Assembly (NCBI RefSeq): GCF_009857135.1
Contig: NZ_CP047318.1
Span: forward strand, 4,898,001 to 4,962,000
Direction: 5' to 3'
From: Streptomyces sp. HM190
GTDB lineage: Bacteria > Actinomycetota > Actinomycetes > Streptomycetales > Streptomycetaceae
DNA length: 64,000 nucleotides
How positions within the stretch are numbered: position 1 is the stretch's first letter; each line of letters starts with the position of its first letter. Below are positions 41,243 to 51,050 of this stretch, one piece after another. The notes under the pieces were generated by a model. That model was not told where the DNA came from. It saw only the letters and a program-made list of their open reading frames with translations, and did no database searches. The translations under genes and the position numbers were made by a program.

Positions 41243-42967
41243 TCAGAATCCGCGGGTCCGCTTCGCCGCCTTGCGTCCCGCGCGGGCCGCCCCCGGCAGG
41301 AACAGCCGGAACAGCTCCGAGCCCAGGTTCACCCCGATCGCGATGGCCATGGCCAGCGCCGCCGCCTTCGTCAGCGAGACGAGCCCCGCGTCCACGTCGT
41401 TCTGCGCGAAGGCCAGCAGCCCGAAGTACGTCGCCGAACCCGGCAGCAGCGGGCCGATCGCCGCCGTCGTGTACGGCAGCGCCGACGCGAACCGGTAGCG
41501 GGACAGCAACTGCCCGAACAGCCCCACCACGCCCGCGGCCACCGCCGTGGAGGCGACCGGTGAGATGTCGCCCGCGTAGTGCATCGCCCCGTACACCGAC
41601 CAGGCCACACCCCCGTTGAGGGTCACCGCCAGCACGGTGGATCGTTCCTGCTGGAGCAGGACGGCGAAGGTCAGCGACAGCAGCATCGACGCCACGAGCT
41701 GCAGCACGGGTCGCTCGGCGGTGCTCAGCGCCGCGTCCGGGTTCAGCTGGGCCCCCAGCTTCACCCCGAAGTACAGGACGAACAGCACCCCCACCACGAT
41801 GCCCACGAAGAGGTACATGACCTCCAGCAGCCGGGCGGAGGCGGTGATGTAGAAGCCGGTCAGCCCGTCCTGGACGCCCGCGACGAGCGCCCGTCCGGGC
41901 AGCAGGGCGAACAGCCCACCGGTGATGACGGCGGCGGCCTCCACGTCCACGTGGAACACCGTCAGCAGCACGCCGATCGCCGCCGGCGGCATCGCCGCCA
42001 CCAGGAACTGGTAGAACTCCGGCAGCCCCCGCCCGGAGCACACCCACGCCAGCCGGTCGCCCAGCATGGCCCCGAGCGCCGCGGCGACGAACACGATGAC
42101 ACCACCGCCCACCAGCGTGGACGCCGCGCCCGCCAGCAGCCCGCTGGAGGCCGTCAGCACCCAGCCGGGGTACGGGTGCCGGTTGCGCCGTATCTCCGCG
42201 AGCCGCCGGTACGCCTCCTCCAGCGAGATCACGTTCTCCGGGTCGCTGAGGTCGTCCACCAGCCGGAAGACCGCCGCGAGCCGCGTGTAGTCGGTGGCCC
42301 GGCGCCGCACGATCCGTGAGGCGGTGACCGGGTCGTCCACCAGCGACGGCTGATGGGTCACCGACAGCTGCGTGAACGTCACCGTCGGCTCGCAGCGGTC
42401 CAGGCCGTAGGACCGGCAGACGGCGAACATCGCCGCCTCCACGTCCTCCGCGCCCTCACCGCCCGCGAGCAGCAGCTCCCCGATGCGCAGCGTCAGGTCG
42501 AGCACCCGAGGCACGGCGGGCCCCGACTCGCCCTCCGCGCGCACCGGCTCCGGCGCGGGCCGCTCCGCCACCGGCATCCGCAGCATGGTCCGCATCCGGT
42601 CCTGCCACGGCGCGTCCTTGGTCAGGCTGACGGTCGGTATCCCCCCGGGCGGCGTGAACGCGGGCGGCGCCTGCCGCGCGCGGTACGTCCGCGGTGTGCC
42701 GAACGCCGACCCCTCCTGCTCGCCGGCCACCGGCTCGGGCGGTGTGAGTCCCCGCGGCAGCGCGAACTCCGAGGTCGTCTGCGCCTCGGGCTCCGCCGCG
42801 ACCGGCGGCACGTCCAGCCCAGCGGGGATCGCGAACTCCGACGTCACCGACGACTCGCCGTCGATCCCCGGGACCGGGCCCGCCTGGCCCGCCGTTCTCA
42901 CGGCGGCGAAGGCGCTCCCCGCCTCGTCCGACACCGGCACCCGGTCCTCGCGTCCCGTCACTCCCAC
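41243..42967 (-). CDS. ThrE-like threonine/serine exporter
   Basis: 574 residues from GTG. A ~150-residue Pro/Ala/Glu-rich cytoplasmic N-terminus includes two copies of SEFAxPxGL (SVTSEFAIPAGL, TTSEFALPRGL). A DUF1212 (ThrE N) domain follows: LRIGELLLAGGEGAEDVEAA, RCEPTVTFTQLSVT. About ten membrane segments form the ThrE channel (e.g. LAGAASTLVGGGVIVFVAAA, SALPYTTAAIGPLLPGSATY). Corynebacterial ThrE exports threonine and serine; the fused two-domain form is the actinobacterial one. Confidence 0.87.
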   Translation of the reverse strand: MGVTGREDRVPVSDEAGSAFAAVRTAGQAGPVPGIDGESSVTSEFAIPAGLDVPPVAAEPEAQTTSEFALPRGLTPPEPVAGEQEGSAFGTPRTYRARQAPPAFTPPGGIPTVSLTKDAPWQDRMRTMLRMPVAERPAPEPVRAEGESGPAVPRVLDLTLRIGELLLAGGEGAEDVEAAMFAVCRSYGLDRCEPTVTFTQLSVTHQPSLVDDPVTASRIVRRRATDYTRLAAVFRLVDDLSDPENVISLEEAYRRLAEIRRNRHPYPGWVLTASSGLLAGAASTLVGGGVIVFVAAALGAMLGDRLAWVCSGRGLPEFYQFLVAAMPPAAIGVLLTVFHVDVEAAAVITGGLFALLPGRALVAGVQDGLTGFYITASARLLEVMYLFVGIVVGVLFVLYFGVKLGAQLNPDAALSTAERPVLQLVASMLLSLTFAVLLQQERSTVLAVTLNGGVAWSVYGAMHYAGDISPVASTAVAAGVVGLFGQLLSRYRFASALPYTTAAIGPLLPGSATYFGLLAFAQNDVDAGLVSLTKAAALAMAIAIGVNLGSELFRLFLPGAARAGRKAAKRTRGF

Positions 42968-43036
42968 TCCGCGGCGCTCCCTGTACGACAGCTCCAGTAC
43001 GCCTCAGTATGCGCGGCGCGACACGCCGGAACGCGA

Positions 43037-43076
43037 ACGGGCCACGCGTCCCGCAAGGGGACACGCGGCCCGTCCG
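43037..43076. terminator. Imperfect inverted repeat after ppa
   Basis: GGGCCACGCGTCCC and GGGGACACGCGGCCC pair imperfectly around GCAA, just right of the ThrE-like start. A run of ten G lies between this and the ppa stop. Confidence 0.5.
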
Positions 43077-43106
43077 GTTCACCGGCCCGCAAGGCGGGGG
43101 GGGGGG

Positions 43107-43598
43107 TCAGTGACCGCCCTGCTCCTTGAAGCGCTTGTACGACTTCTCGACCTCGGCCTCGGCCTCGGCGCGGCCGACCCAGTCGGCGCCCTCGACGGAC
43201 TTGCCGGGCTCCAGGTCCTTGTAGACCTCGAAGAAGTGCTGGATCTCCAGGCGGTCGAACTCCGAGACGTGGTGGATGTCACGCAGGTGCTCCACGCGCG
43301 GGTCGGACGCCGGGACGCACAGCAGCTTGTCGTCGCCGCCGGCCTCGTCGGTCATCCGGAACATGCCGATCGCACGGCACTTGATGAGGCAGCCGGGGAA
43401 GGTCGGCTCCTCCAGGATGACCAGCGCGTCCAGCGGGTCGCCGTCCTCGCCGAGGGTGTTCTCGACGAAGCCGTAGTCGGCCGGGTAGCTGGTCGAGGTG
43501 AAGAGCCGACGGTCCAGGCGGATCCGACCGGTCTCGTGGTCCACCTCGTACTTGTTCCGCGAACCCTTCGGAATCTCGATCGTGACGTCGAACTCCAC
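43107..43598 (-). CDS. ppa: Inorganic pyrophosphatase
   Basis: 163 residues from GTG (VEFDVTIEIPKGSRNKYEVD). GGAGGAG with 6-nt spacing decides this start over ATG 43613, which lies inside that site. Family I signatures: YPADYGFVENTLGEDGDPLD (the DxDPxD metal cluster), LVILEEPTFPGCLIKCR, DDKLLCVPASDPRVEHLRD, VEKSYKRFKEQ. Hydrolyses PPi from biosynthesis in the cytoplasm. Divergent from the D,D-carboxypeptidase gene with an 85-bp shared gap. Confidence 0.96.
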   Translation of the reverse strand: MEFDVTIEIPKGSRNKYEVDHETGRIRLDRRLFTSTSYPADYGFVENTLGEDGDPLDALVILEEPTFPGCLIKCRAIGMFRMTDEAGGDDKLLCVPASDPRVEHLRDIHHVSEFDRLEIQHFFEVYKDLEPGKSVEGADWVGRAEAEAEVEKSYKRFKEQGGH

Positions 43599-43683
43599 CG
43601 GTGGCTCCTCCATGATCAACACATAGTTCTGGTGGTTAAGTGTCCCTCACGCAGGTGTGTGATCGCGAAAGGGGCTGGTGGTC

Positions 43684-45333
43684 GTGCCCGAGCCGAAGGT
43701 CTGGCGGGCCGCGAGACCGCATGTGGTGCGGGTCGCGCGCGCCGTGAAACCGGCTGTCGTGCGGATGACGCACGCCGTGAAACCCGGTGCCGCGCGCGTC
43801 GCACGGGTGGTGAAACCCGGTGTCGTACGCGTCACGAGCGCCGTCGGCACGCGCTCTTCGCGACTCACGAAGAGCACGAAGAACCTCACGAACGTCCAGC
43901 TCACCGCAGGTGCTGCCACCCTGGGGCTGGTGCTCTCGGCCGGCGCCGTCCTCGCCGCCGGGCCCTGGGACTCCACCGGTCAGCGTACGGCCGAGCGCGA
44001 CTGGGCCGCATCGCACGGCCACGAGGGTGGCGCAGATCACGGACGTAGTTCCGGTACGTCGTCCGGCGCGGCCCAGGGAGCGCCCAAGCCCGCGCCGAGC
44101 GCCCCCTCCGTCCTGAGCGGCCTCGGCGGCGTCTCCGGCGCGGGCTCCGCGCCCGGCGGCGACGCCCTCGCGGCCGTCCTCGACCCGCTCCTGCGAGCCC
44201 CGGCGCTCGGCCCCCGCCGCGCGGCGGCCGTCGTCGACGTCACCACCGGCGAACTGCTGTACGGCAAGGGCGCCGACGACGCGCTGACGCCCGCCTCCAC
44301 CACCAAGATCGCCACAGCCGCCGCGGCCCTGTCGGCGGCCGGCCCCGACCACCGCATCGAGACCCGCGTCGTCCTGGAGCCCGGCTCCGACGAGGTCGTC
44401 CTCGTCGGCGGCGGCGACCCCACCCTGACGGCCCACGAGGACGCCGACGGCTACGCGAGCCTGCGCACCCTCGCCGACCGGACCGCCGCCGCGCTCGACA
44501 AGCGTCACCTGGACAAGATCACGCTCACCTACGACACGTCCCTCTACGACGGCCCCGAGCTGCACACCATCGGCCGCGACGAGAACCTGGCCCCCGTCAC
44601 CGCCCTGATGGTCGACGAGGCCCGCACGAACGACACCACCAGCGGCACGGCCCCGCGCAGCCTCGACCCCGCCGCGGACGCCACCCGCGCCTTCGCGGAC
44701 CTCCTGGCGGACCGCGGCATCAAGACGGCCGAGGGCCCCGCCGAGGGCCCCGTCACGGCCTCCCGCAAGGCCCAGGAGATCGCCTCCGTCTCCTCGGCGC
44801 CCCTGTCCACCCTGGTCGAGCGCATGCTCACCCACAGCGACAACGACATCGCCGAGGCCCTCGCCCGCCAGGTCGCCCTCGCCACCGGCGAACCGGCCAG
44901 CTTCGAGGGCGGCGGCGCGGCGATCAAGAAGGAACTCAGGAAGCTCGAACTCCCCGTCGGCGACGTCGCCTTCGCCGACGGCAGCGGCCTGAGCCGGGGC
45001 GACCGGCTGACCCCCGGCCTGCTCACCTCGCTCCTCGCCGCCGCCGCGTCCCCCTCCCACCCCGAACTCCGCCCGGTCCTCACCGGTCTCCCCGTCGCCG
45101 GCTTCACGGGCACCCTGCGCACCCGCTACCCGGCCGGCTCCACCGGCACCGGCGTCGTCCGCGCCAAGACCGGCACCCTGACCGGCGTGAACACCCTCGC
45201 CGGCACCGTCGTCGACGCCGACGGCCGCCTGCTCGCCTTCGCCTTCATGGCTACGGAGACCACCAGCCGCGACGCGGCCCAGGCAGCCCTGGACACCGCG
45301 GCTTCAGCCCTGGCCGAGTGCGGCTGCCGCTGA
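43684..45333 (+). CDS. dacB: D-alanyl-D-alanine carboxypeptidase/endopeptidase (PBP4/DacB family)
   Basis: 549 residues from GTG, 9 nt after AAAGGGG (a GTG two codons earlier is too close). Order: an N-terminal basic region of about four ~14-residue repeats (VxRVxxAVKPxVVR), a membrane anchor TLGLVLSAGAVLAAG, a linker, then the S13 peptidase domain. Active-site motifs: SxxK in PASTTKIATAAA, SxN in THSDNDIAEALARQV, KTG in RAKTGTLTGVNTLAGTV. Trims or cross-link-cleaves peptidoglycan outside the membrane. Confidence 0.92.
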   Translation: MPEPKVWRAARPHVVRVARAVKPAVVRMTHAVKPGAARVARVVKPGVVRVTSAVGTRSSRLTKSTKNLTNVQLTAGAATLGLVLSAGAVLAAGPWDSTGQRTAERDWAASHGHEGGADHGRSSGTSSGAAQGAPKPAPSAPSVLSGLGGVSGAGSAPGGDALAAVLDPLLRAPALGPRRAAAVVDVTTGELLYGKGADDALTPASTTKIATAAAALSAAGPDHRIETRVVLEPGSDEVVLVGGGDPTLTAHEDADGYASLRTLADRTAAALDKRHLDKITLTYDTSLYDGPELHTIGRDENLAPVTALMVDEARTNDTTSGTAPRSLDPAADATRAFADLLADRGIKTAEGPAEGPVTASRKAQEIASVSSAPLSTLVERMLTHSDNDIAEALARQVALATGEPASFEGGGAAIKKELRKLELPVGDVAFADGSGLSRGDRLTPGLLTSLLAAAASPSHPELRPVLTGLPVAGFTGTLRTRYPAGSTGTGVVRAKTGTLTGVNTLAGTVVDADGRLLAFAFMATETTSRDAAQAALDTAASALAECGCR

Positions 45334-45516
45334 TCCACGGGAGGGCCTGCGCCCCTGACGGGCCGCGGGCCCCGAGGGGCGCGGCGCGGCGACACACGCG
45401 CCTCCGCGGCGTGGGGGCGAACCACCCCCGCCGACCCGCGGTCGCCCACGACCCCTGGGCACCCCCCCTCTCGCGCGGCCTGCCCCCAGCGGCAGCGCTC
45501 CCGTACGGTTGACGAC

Positions 45517-46641
45517 ATGACGCAAATCGGTGGTGCCGAGATGGTCGACTGGAATCTCGCGGTGGCGACCGCGACCCGGCTCGTGCGGCCGGGCCCCGAG
45601 GTGAGCCGCGACGAGGCACGCGCCATCGTCGCCGAGCTGCGCCGACACGCGAAGGCGTCGGAGGAGCACGTCCGCGCGTTCACGCGGATGCTCCCCGACG
45701 AGGCCGACGACACACCCGTCCTCGTCGTCGACCGCCCCGGCTGGGTCCGGGCGAACGTCGCCGGGTTCCGGGAGCTGCTCAAACCGCTGCTGGAGAAGAT
45801 GCAGGAACGCCGTGCCGGCAGCCCCGGCGGCGCCGTGCTGGGCGCCGTCGGCGGCAAGGTCACCGGTGTCGAGCTCGGCATGCTGCTGTCGTTCCTCGCC
45901 TCCCGGGTCCTCGGCCAGTACGAGACCTTCGCCCCCGCCTCCCGCGAACTCCCCGCGAGCGAGAACGGCGGCGGCCGGCTCCTGCTGGTCGCCCCGAACA
46001 TCGTGCACGTCGAACGCGAACTCGACGTGCAGCCGCACGACTTCCGCCTCTGGGTCTGCCTCCACGAGGAGACGCACCGCACCCAGTTCACGGCCGTGCC
46101 CTGGCTGCGCGACCACCTGGAGGGCGAAATCCAGTCGTTCTTGCAGGAGACCGAGGTCGACCCCATGACGGTGCTGGAGCGCATCCGGGAGGCCGCCCAG
46201 TCACTCGCGGGGGGCCGCCCCGAAGGAGAGGCCGGCGACGACGGTCACTCGATCGTGGAGTTGGTGCAGACCCCCGCCCAGCGAGAGATCCTCGGCCGCC
46301 TCACCGCCGTCATGTCCCTCCTGGAGGGACATGCCGACTTCGTCATGGACGGAGTGGGGCCCGCGGTCGTCCCGTCCGTCACCGAGATCCGCGAGAAGTT
46401 CCAGCAGCGCCGCGCGAAGGGCGCCTCACGCCTGGATCTCGCCCTGCGCAAGCTGCTCGGTCTCGATGCCAAACTCAGGCAGTACCGGGACGGCGAACGG
46501 TTCGTACGGGCAGTCGTCGAACAGGTCGGCATGGACGGCTTCAACCGTGTGTGGACCTCGCCGAACACCCTGCCGACCAAGGCGGAGATCTCCAAACCCG
46601 CGGACTGGGTCGCACGGGTGCACCGCAAGGCGGAGTCGTGA
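45517..46641 (+). CDS. Zinc-dependent metalloprotease, DUF2342 (F420-associated) family
   Basis: 374 residues. The metalloprotease signature HExxH appears as WVCLHEETHRTQFTAVPWLR, with downstream acids in GHADFVMDGVG. Other family hallmarks: APNIVHVERELDVQPHDFRL and KLRQYRDGERFVRAVVEQVG. Often annotated as coenzyme F420 biosynthesis-associated, but substrate and role are unknown. In streptomycetes it sits between dacB and tilS, as here. Confidence 0.88.
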   Translation: MTQIGGAEMVDWNLAVATATRLVRPGPEVSRDEARAIVAELRRHAKASEEHVRAFTRMLPDEADDTPVLVVDRPGWVRANVAGFRELLKPLLEKMQERRAGSPGGAVLGAVGGKVTGVELGMLLSFLASRVLGQYETFAPASRELPASENGGGRLLLVAPNIVHVERELDVQPHDFRLWVCLHEETHRTQFTAVPWLRDHLEGEIQSFLQETEVDPMTVLERIREAAQSLAGGRPEGEAGDDGHSIVELVQTPAQREILGRLTAVMSLLEGHADFVMDGVGPAVVPSVTEIREKFQQRRAKGASRLDLALRKLLGLDAKLRQYRDGERFVRAVVEQVGMDGFNRVWTSPNTLPTKAEISKPADWVARVHRKAES

Positions 46642-46832
46642 GCCGCGCGCGAGCGTGGTGAACGAATCCGGCCGACGGCAGGCGAACGCCCCTCCAATCA
46701 CCCGTCCGAGGGACCGTGAGCGATGGGTAGGCGTGCAATGCTCGGGGAACGGCCCGGTTCTGTCACCATCTACACACTCTGAGTGACCGACCTCGGGCTC
46801 ACCCCCCGACTATTTCGTGAAGGGAACCGGAC

Positions 46833-48014
46833 ATGGGTCCCCACCCCGCGGTCGCGGCGATACGCCTGGCGGTGCGCCGCGTACTCCACGACATCCTCAC
46901 CGAACACCACACGCACACCACCCGTCGCACGCCCGCCCGCACCACCTCGGGCGCGCCCCCCCTCACCGGCGCACCACCGGCGCCCACGCCCCTCACGGCC
47001 GCACCCCCCGAGGCCGTGCCGGGCCCGACGCCCTCCCACGACACTCCGGCCCCCCGCCCGGCTCCCCCCGCCGACGGGGCCGTCCCGCACGCGCCCGCAC
47101 CCCCGCCGCTGGTGCTCGTCGCCTGCTCCGGCGGCGCCGACTCCATGGCGCTCGCCTCCGCCCTCGCCTTCGAGGCGCCGAGGCTCGGCATCCGCGCCGG
47201 CGGCATCACCGTCGACCACGGACTGCAGCCCGGCTCCGACGTGCGCGCCGCGGAGGTCGTCCTGCGCCTGCGCGAACTCGGCCTCGACCCCGCCGAGTCC
47301 GTCGCCGTCACCGTCGGCCGCGCCGGCGGCCCCGAGGCCGCCGCCCGCGACGCCCGCTACGCCGCCCTCGACGCCGCCCTCGACCGCCACGGCGCCACCG
47401 CCGTCCTCCTCGGCCACACCCGCGACGACCAAGCCGAAACCGTCCTCCTCGGCCTCGCCCGCGGCTCCGGCATCCGCTCCCTGTCCGGTATGGCCGCGGT
47501 CTCGGGGGCCGGCGGCCGCTACCGCCGCCCGTTCCTCACGCTCGACCGCCAGACCGCCCGCAAGGCGTGCATGGTCCAGTCCCTCCCCGTCTGGGATGAC
47601 CCCCACAACGCCGACCCCGCCTACACCCGCTCCCGGCTCCGCCACGAGGGACTGCCCGCCCTGGAGAAGGCCCTCGGCAAGGGCGTCGTCGAAGCCCTCG
47701 CCCGTACGGCCCAGCTCTCCCGCGACGACGCCGACGCCCTCGACACCTGGGCCCGCCAGGCGGAAGCCTCCGTACGCGACGCCGCCGGCCTGCTGGAGTG
47801 CGCCAAGCTGTACGCCCTGCCCCCCGCCGTACGCCGCCGCATCCTGCGCCGCGCGGCCATCGAGGCCGGTGCCCCGGCCGGTTCCCTCTTCGCCCGCCAC
47901 ATCGAGGAGATCGACCGGCTCATCACCGGATGGCGCGGCCAGGGGGCCATCAATCTCCCCGGCCGGGTCGTCGCCCAGCGCCAGGGTGGCAGACTGGTGA
48001 TTCGGCAAGGCTGA
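46833..48014 (+). CDS. tilS: tRNA(Ile)-lysidine synthase
   Basis: 393 residues. PP-loop ATP pyrophosphatase motif LVACSGGADSMALASALA. Also GGITVDHGLQPGSDVRAAEV, LLGHTRDDQAETVLLGLARG and the RRPFL-type loop RYRRPFLTLDR with WDDPHNADPAYTRSRLRH. It makes lysidine at C34 of tRNA-Ile(CAU), changing its decoding to AUA. A Pro/Ala/Thr-rich insertion (~residues 26-92) separates the N-terminal helix from the PP-loop. AAGGGA precedes the start. Confidence 0.94.
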   Translation: MGPHPAVAAIRLAVRRVLHDILTEHHTHTTRRTPARTTSGAPPLTGAPPAPTPLTAAPPEAVPGPTPSHDTPAPRPAPPADGAVPHAPAPPPLVLVACSGGADSMALASALAFEAPRLGIRAGGITVDHGLQPGSDVRAAEVVLRLRELGLDPAESVAVTVGRAGGPEAAARDARYAALDAALDRHGATAVLLGHTRDDQAETVLLGLARGSGIRSLSGMAAVSGAGGRYRRPFLTLDRQTARKACMVQSLPVWDDPHNADPAYTRSRLRHEGLPALEKALGKGVVEALARTAQLSRDDADALDTWARQAEASVRDAAGLLECAKLYALPPAVRRRILRRAAIEAGAPAGSLFARHIEEIDRLITGWRGQGAINLPGRVVAQRQGGRLVIRQG

Positions 48015-48096
48015 AACCGGACGCCGAAGGGGCCCCTCACCGGGCCCCTGCCCCCAGGGGGAGAAGTGTCCGGCGGCCCTGGGACGACCGAAAGTG

Positions 48097-48657
48097 ATGC
48101 GGGTGGACGCGAAAGACATGGGTGCCGACCTCAAGCAGGTGCTCATCACCAAGGAAGAGATCGACGCGAAGCTGGCCGAGCTGGCCGCGAAGATCGACGC
48201 GGAGTACGCGGGCAAGGACCTGCTGATCGTCGGCGTCCTCAAGGGCGCGGTGATGGTCATGGCGGACCTCGCCCGGGCGCTGTCCACCCCGGTCACCATG
48301 GACTGGATGGCCGTGTCCTCCTACGGTGCGGGCACCCAGTCCTCCGGCGTGGTGCGGATCCTCAAGGACCTCGACACCGACATCAAGGGCAAGCACGTCC
48401 TGATCGTCGAGGACATCATCGACTCCGGCCTGACCCTGTCCTGGCTGATCTCCAACCTCGGCTCCCGCGAGCCCGCCTCCCTCAAGGTGTGCACCCTGCT
48501 CCGCAAGCCCGAGGCCGCCAAGGTCGCCATCGACGTCGAGTGGGTCGGCTTCGACATCCCCAACGAGTTCGTCGTCGGCTACGGCCTCGACTTCGCCGAG
48601 AAGTACCGGAACCTCCCGTTCGTCGGTACGCTCGCGCCCCACGTCTACGGCGGCTGA
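48097..48657 (+). CDS. hpt: Hypoxanthine phosphoribosyltransferase
   Basis: 186 residues from MRVDAKDMGADLKQVL; GTG 48094 and ATG 48118 are other possible starts. PRPP-binding motif VLIVEDIIDSGLTLSWLI, flexible loop MAVSSYGAGTQSSGVVRILK, and the purine-binding VGFDIPNEFVVGYGLDFAEK are all present. Salvages hypoxanthine and guanine. The tilS-hpt-ftsH order is conserved widely in bacteria. Confidence 0.96.
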   Translation: MRVDAKDMGADLKQVLITKEEIDAKLAELAAKIDAEYAGKDLLIVGVLKGAVMVMADLARALSTPVTMDWMAVSSYGAGTQSSGVVRILKDLDTDIKGKHVLIVEDIIDSGLTLSWLISNLGSREPASLKVCTLLRKPEAAKVAIDVEWVGFDIPNEFVVGYGLDFAEKYRNLPFVGTLAPHVYGG

Positions 48658-48856
48658 ACCACCCGCGTCACGCGCACGGGCCAGTCTTACTGAGACGCAC
48701 GGGAACCCCAGCGGGTTTCAAGCCGTTGGAGCATGCGAGGACGGGGTGCCATCGGTCCTACGCGGCTTCGGGTGACAATGCTGGGGTACCGTCCGAAGAA
48801 CAGTCTTTATCAAACTCACTATGGCAGGAGGGACGGGGCGGCACCGCTCCGTATGG

Positions 48857-50872
48857 ATGGACGTGAAGCGATACTTCCGTGGGCCAGTCATGTGGATCGT
48901 GCTGGCCGTCCTTGCCGTGGTCGTGTTGATGCAGGTCGTCGGCTCGTCCGGCGGCTACAAGACGGTGGACACCGGCCAGGTCGTCCAGGCGATCAATGAC
49001 AACAAGGTCCAAGAGGCCAAGCTGACCACCGGCGAAGAGCAGCTCCTGAAGGTGCAGCTCAAGGACGGCGAGAAGATCGAGGGCAGCTCGAAGATCCAGG
49101 CGAGCTACATCGGCGACCAGGGCGTCACCCTCGCCAACACCCTGCAGGACAAGTACCAGAGCAAGCAGATCCCCGACGGCTACACGGTCTCCCCGACCAA
49201 GCAGAACGCTTTCGTCGGCATCCTGCTGTCCCTGCTCCCCTTCGTCCTGATCGTCGTCGTCTTCCTGTTCCTGATGAACCAGATGCAGGGCGGCGGCTCC
49301 CGGGTGATGAACTTCGGGAAGTCCAAGGCCAAGCTCATCACCAAGGACACCCCGAAGACGACCTTCGCCGACGTCGCGGGCGCGGACGAGGCCGTCGAGG
49401 AACTCCACGAGATCAAGGAGTTCCTCCAGGAGCCCGCCAAGTTCCAGGCCGTCGGTGCCAAGATCCCCAAGGGCGTCCTGCTCTACGGCCCGCCCGGCAC
49501 CGGCAAGACGCTCCTCGCGCGCGCCGTCGCCGGCGAGGCGGGCGTCCCCTTCTACTCGATCTCCGGTTCCGACTTCGTCGAGATGTTCGTCGGTGTCGGT
49601 GCCTCCCGTGTCCGCGACCTCTTCGAGCAGGCCAAGGCGAACGCCCCGGCGATCGTCTTCGTCGACGAGATCGACGCGGTCGGCCGCCACCGCGGCGCCG
49701 GCCTCGGCGGCGGACACGACGAGCGCGAGCAGACCCTGAACCAGCTCCTCGTCGAGATGGACGGCTTCGACGTCAAGGGCGGCGTGATCCTCATCGCCGC
49801 GACGAACCGCCCCGACATCCTCGACCCGGCGCTGCTGCGCCCCGGCCGCTTCGACCGGCAGATCGCCGTGGACCGCCCGGACATGCAGGGCCGCCTGGAG
49901 ATCCTCAAGGTCCACCAGAAGGGCAAGCCGGTCGCGCCCGACGTCGACCTGTCCGCCGTCGCCCGCCGCACCCCCGGCATGACGGGTGCCGATCTGTCCA
50001 ACGTCCTGAACGAGGCCGCCCTGCTGACGGCCCGTAGTGACAAGAAGCTGATCGACAACCAGATGCTGGACGAGGCGATCGACCGCGTGGTCGCGGGCCC
50101 GCAGAAGCGGACCCGGATCATGTCGGACAAGGAGAAGAAGATCACCGCGTACCACGAGGGCGGCCACGCCCTGGTCGCGGCGGCCTCCCCGAACTCCGAC
50201 CCGGTCCACAAGATCACGATCCTGTCCCGGGGCCGCGCCCTCGGCTACACGATGGTCCTGCCGGACGAGGACAAGTACTCGACCACCCGCAACGAGATGC
50301 TCGACCAGCTCGGCTACATGCTGGGCGGCCGCGCCGCCGAGGAACTGGTCTTCCACGACCCGACCACCGGCGCCGCGAACGACATCGAGAAGGCCACCAA
50401 TCTGGCCCGCGCGATGGTCACCCAGTACGGCATGACCGAGCGGCTCGGCGCCATCAAGTTCGGCGGCGACAACACCGAGCCGTTCCTCGGCAGGGAGATG
50501 GCCCACCAGCGCGACTACTCGGAAGAGGTCGCCGCGCTCGTGGACGAAGAGGTCAAGAAGCTCATCGAGAACGCGCACAACGAGGCCTGGGAGATCCTGG
50601 TCGAGAACCGCGACGTCCTCGACAACCTCGTCCTGCAGCTGCTGGAGAAGGAGACGCTGGGCAAGGAGGAGATCGCCGAGATCTTCGCCCCCGTCGTCAA
50701 GCGTCCGCCCCGGCCCGCCTGGACCGGCTCCTCCCGCCGCACCCCCTCCACCCGTCCGCCGGTGCTCTCCCCCAAGGAGCTGGCCCTGACGAACGGCGCC
50801 AACGGCGCGACGCCGGCGATCACCGCCAAGTCCACCGTCGAGGCCACCCCGGAGGAGCGTCCCGAGAGCTGA
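48857..50872 (+). CDS. ftsH: ATP-dependent zinc metalloprotease FtsH
   Basis: 671 residues from MDVKRYFRGPVMWIVL; an in-frame ATG 12 codons earlier is possible. Two membrane segments (~10-27 and ~117-137) flank the extracytoplasmic domain. AAA+ motifs: Walker A GPPGTGKTLLARAV, Walker B IVFVDEIDAVG, pore FVEMFVGVGASRV, second region of homology ATNRPDILDPALLRPGRFDR. The zinc site is HEGGH in TAYHEGGHALVAA. The basic, low-complexity tail (SRRTPSTRPPVLSPKEL) is actinobacterial. Degrades membrane and regulatory proteins. Confidence 0.96.
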   Translation: MDVKRYFRGPVMWIVLAVLAVVVLMQVVGSSGGYKTVDTGQVVQAINDNKVQEAKLTTGEEQLLKVQLKDGEKIEGSSKIQASYIGDQGVTLANTLQDKYQSKQIPDGYTVSPTKQNAFVGILLSLLPFVLIVVVFLFLMNQMQGGGSRVMNFGKSKAKLITKDTPKTTFADVAGADEAVEELHEIKEFLQEPAKFQAVGAKIPKGVLLYGPPGTGKTLLARAVAGEAGVPFYSISGSDFVEMFVGVGASRVRDLFEQAKANAPAIVFVDEIDAVGRHRGAGLGGGHDEREQTLNQLLVEMDGFDVKGGVILIAATNRPDILDPALLRPGRFDRQIAVDRPDMQGRLEILKVHQKGKPVAPDVDLSAVARRTPGMTGADLSNVLNEAALLTARSDKKLIDNQMLDEAIDRVVAGPQKRTRIMSDKEKKITAYHEGGHALVAAASPNSDPVHKITILSRGRALGYTMVLPDEDKYSTTRNEMLDQLGYMLGGRAAEELVFHDPTTGAANDIEKATNLARAMVTQYGMTERLGAIKFGGDNTEPFLGREMAHQRDYSEEVAALVDEEVKKLIENAHNEAWEILVENRDVLDNLVLQLLEKETLGKEEIAEIFAPVVKRPPRPAWTGSSRRTPSTRPPVLSPKELALTNGANGATPAITAKSTVEATPEERPES

Positions 50873-50947
50873 CGCCCAGCCGATGAGATCCGGCCACCGG
50901 GAGCCACCGCTCCCGGCCGCGGCCGCCTCGCCAGGCCCGGAATGGAT

Positions 50948-50983
50948 GCCGCGCCCCCCTGGTTCTAGCCTGGGGGGCGCGGC
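50948..50983. terminator. Terminator after ftsH
   Basis: Arms GCCGCGCCCCCC and GGGGGGCGCGGC, 12 bp perfect with a 12-nt loop. Separates ftsH from the folate genes. Confidence 0.85.
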
Positions 50984-51050
50984 ACTGTCGTACGGCCGTA
51001 AACAGACGCGTCAGCCGCACGCGTCACAGGCTGCAGGAACGAGGCACCAC

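Noticed and set aside
43088..43100. Run of ten G as a phase-variable switch for ppa
   Set aside because: It lies beyond the ppa stop codon, so slippage would not change the protein.
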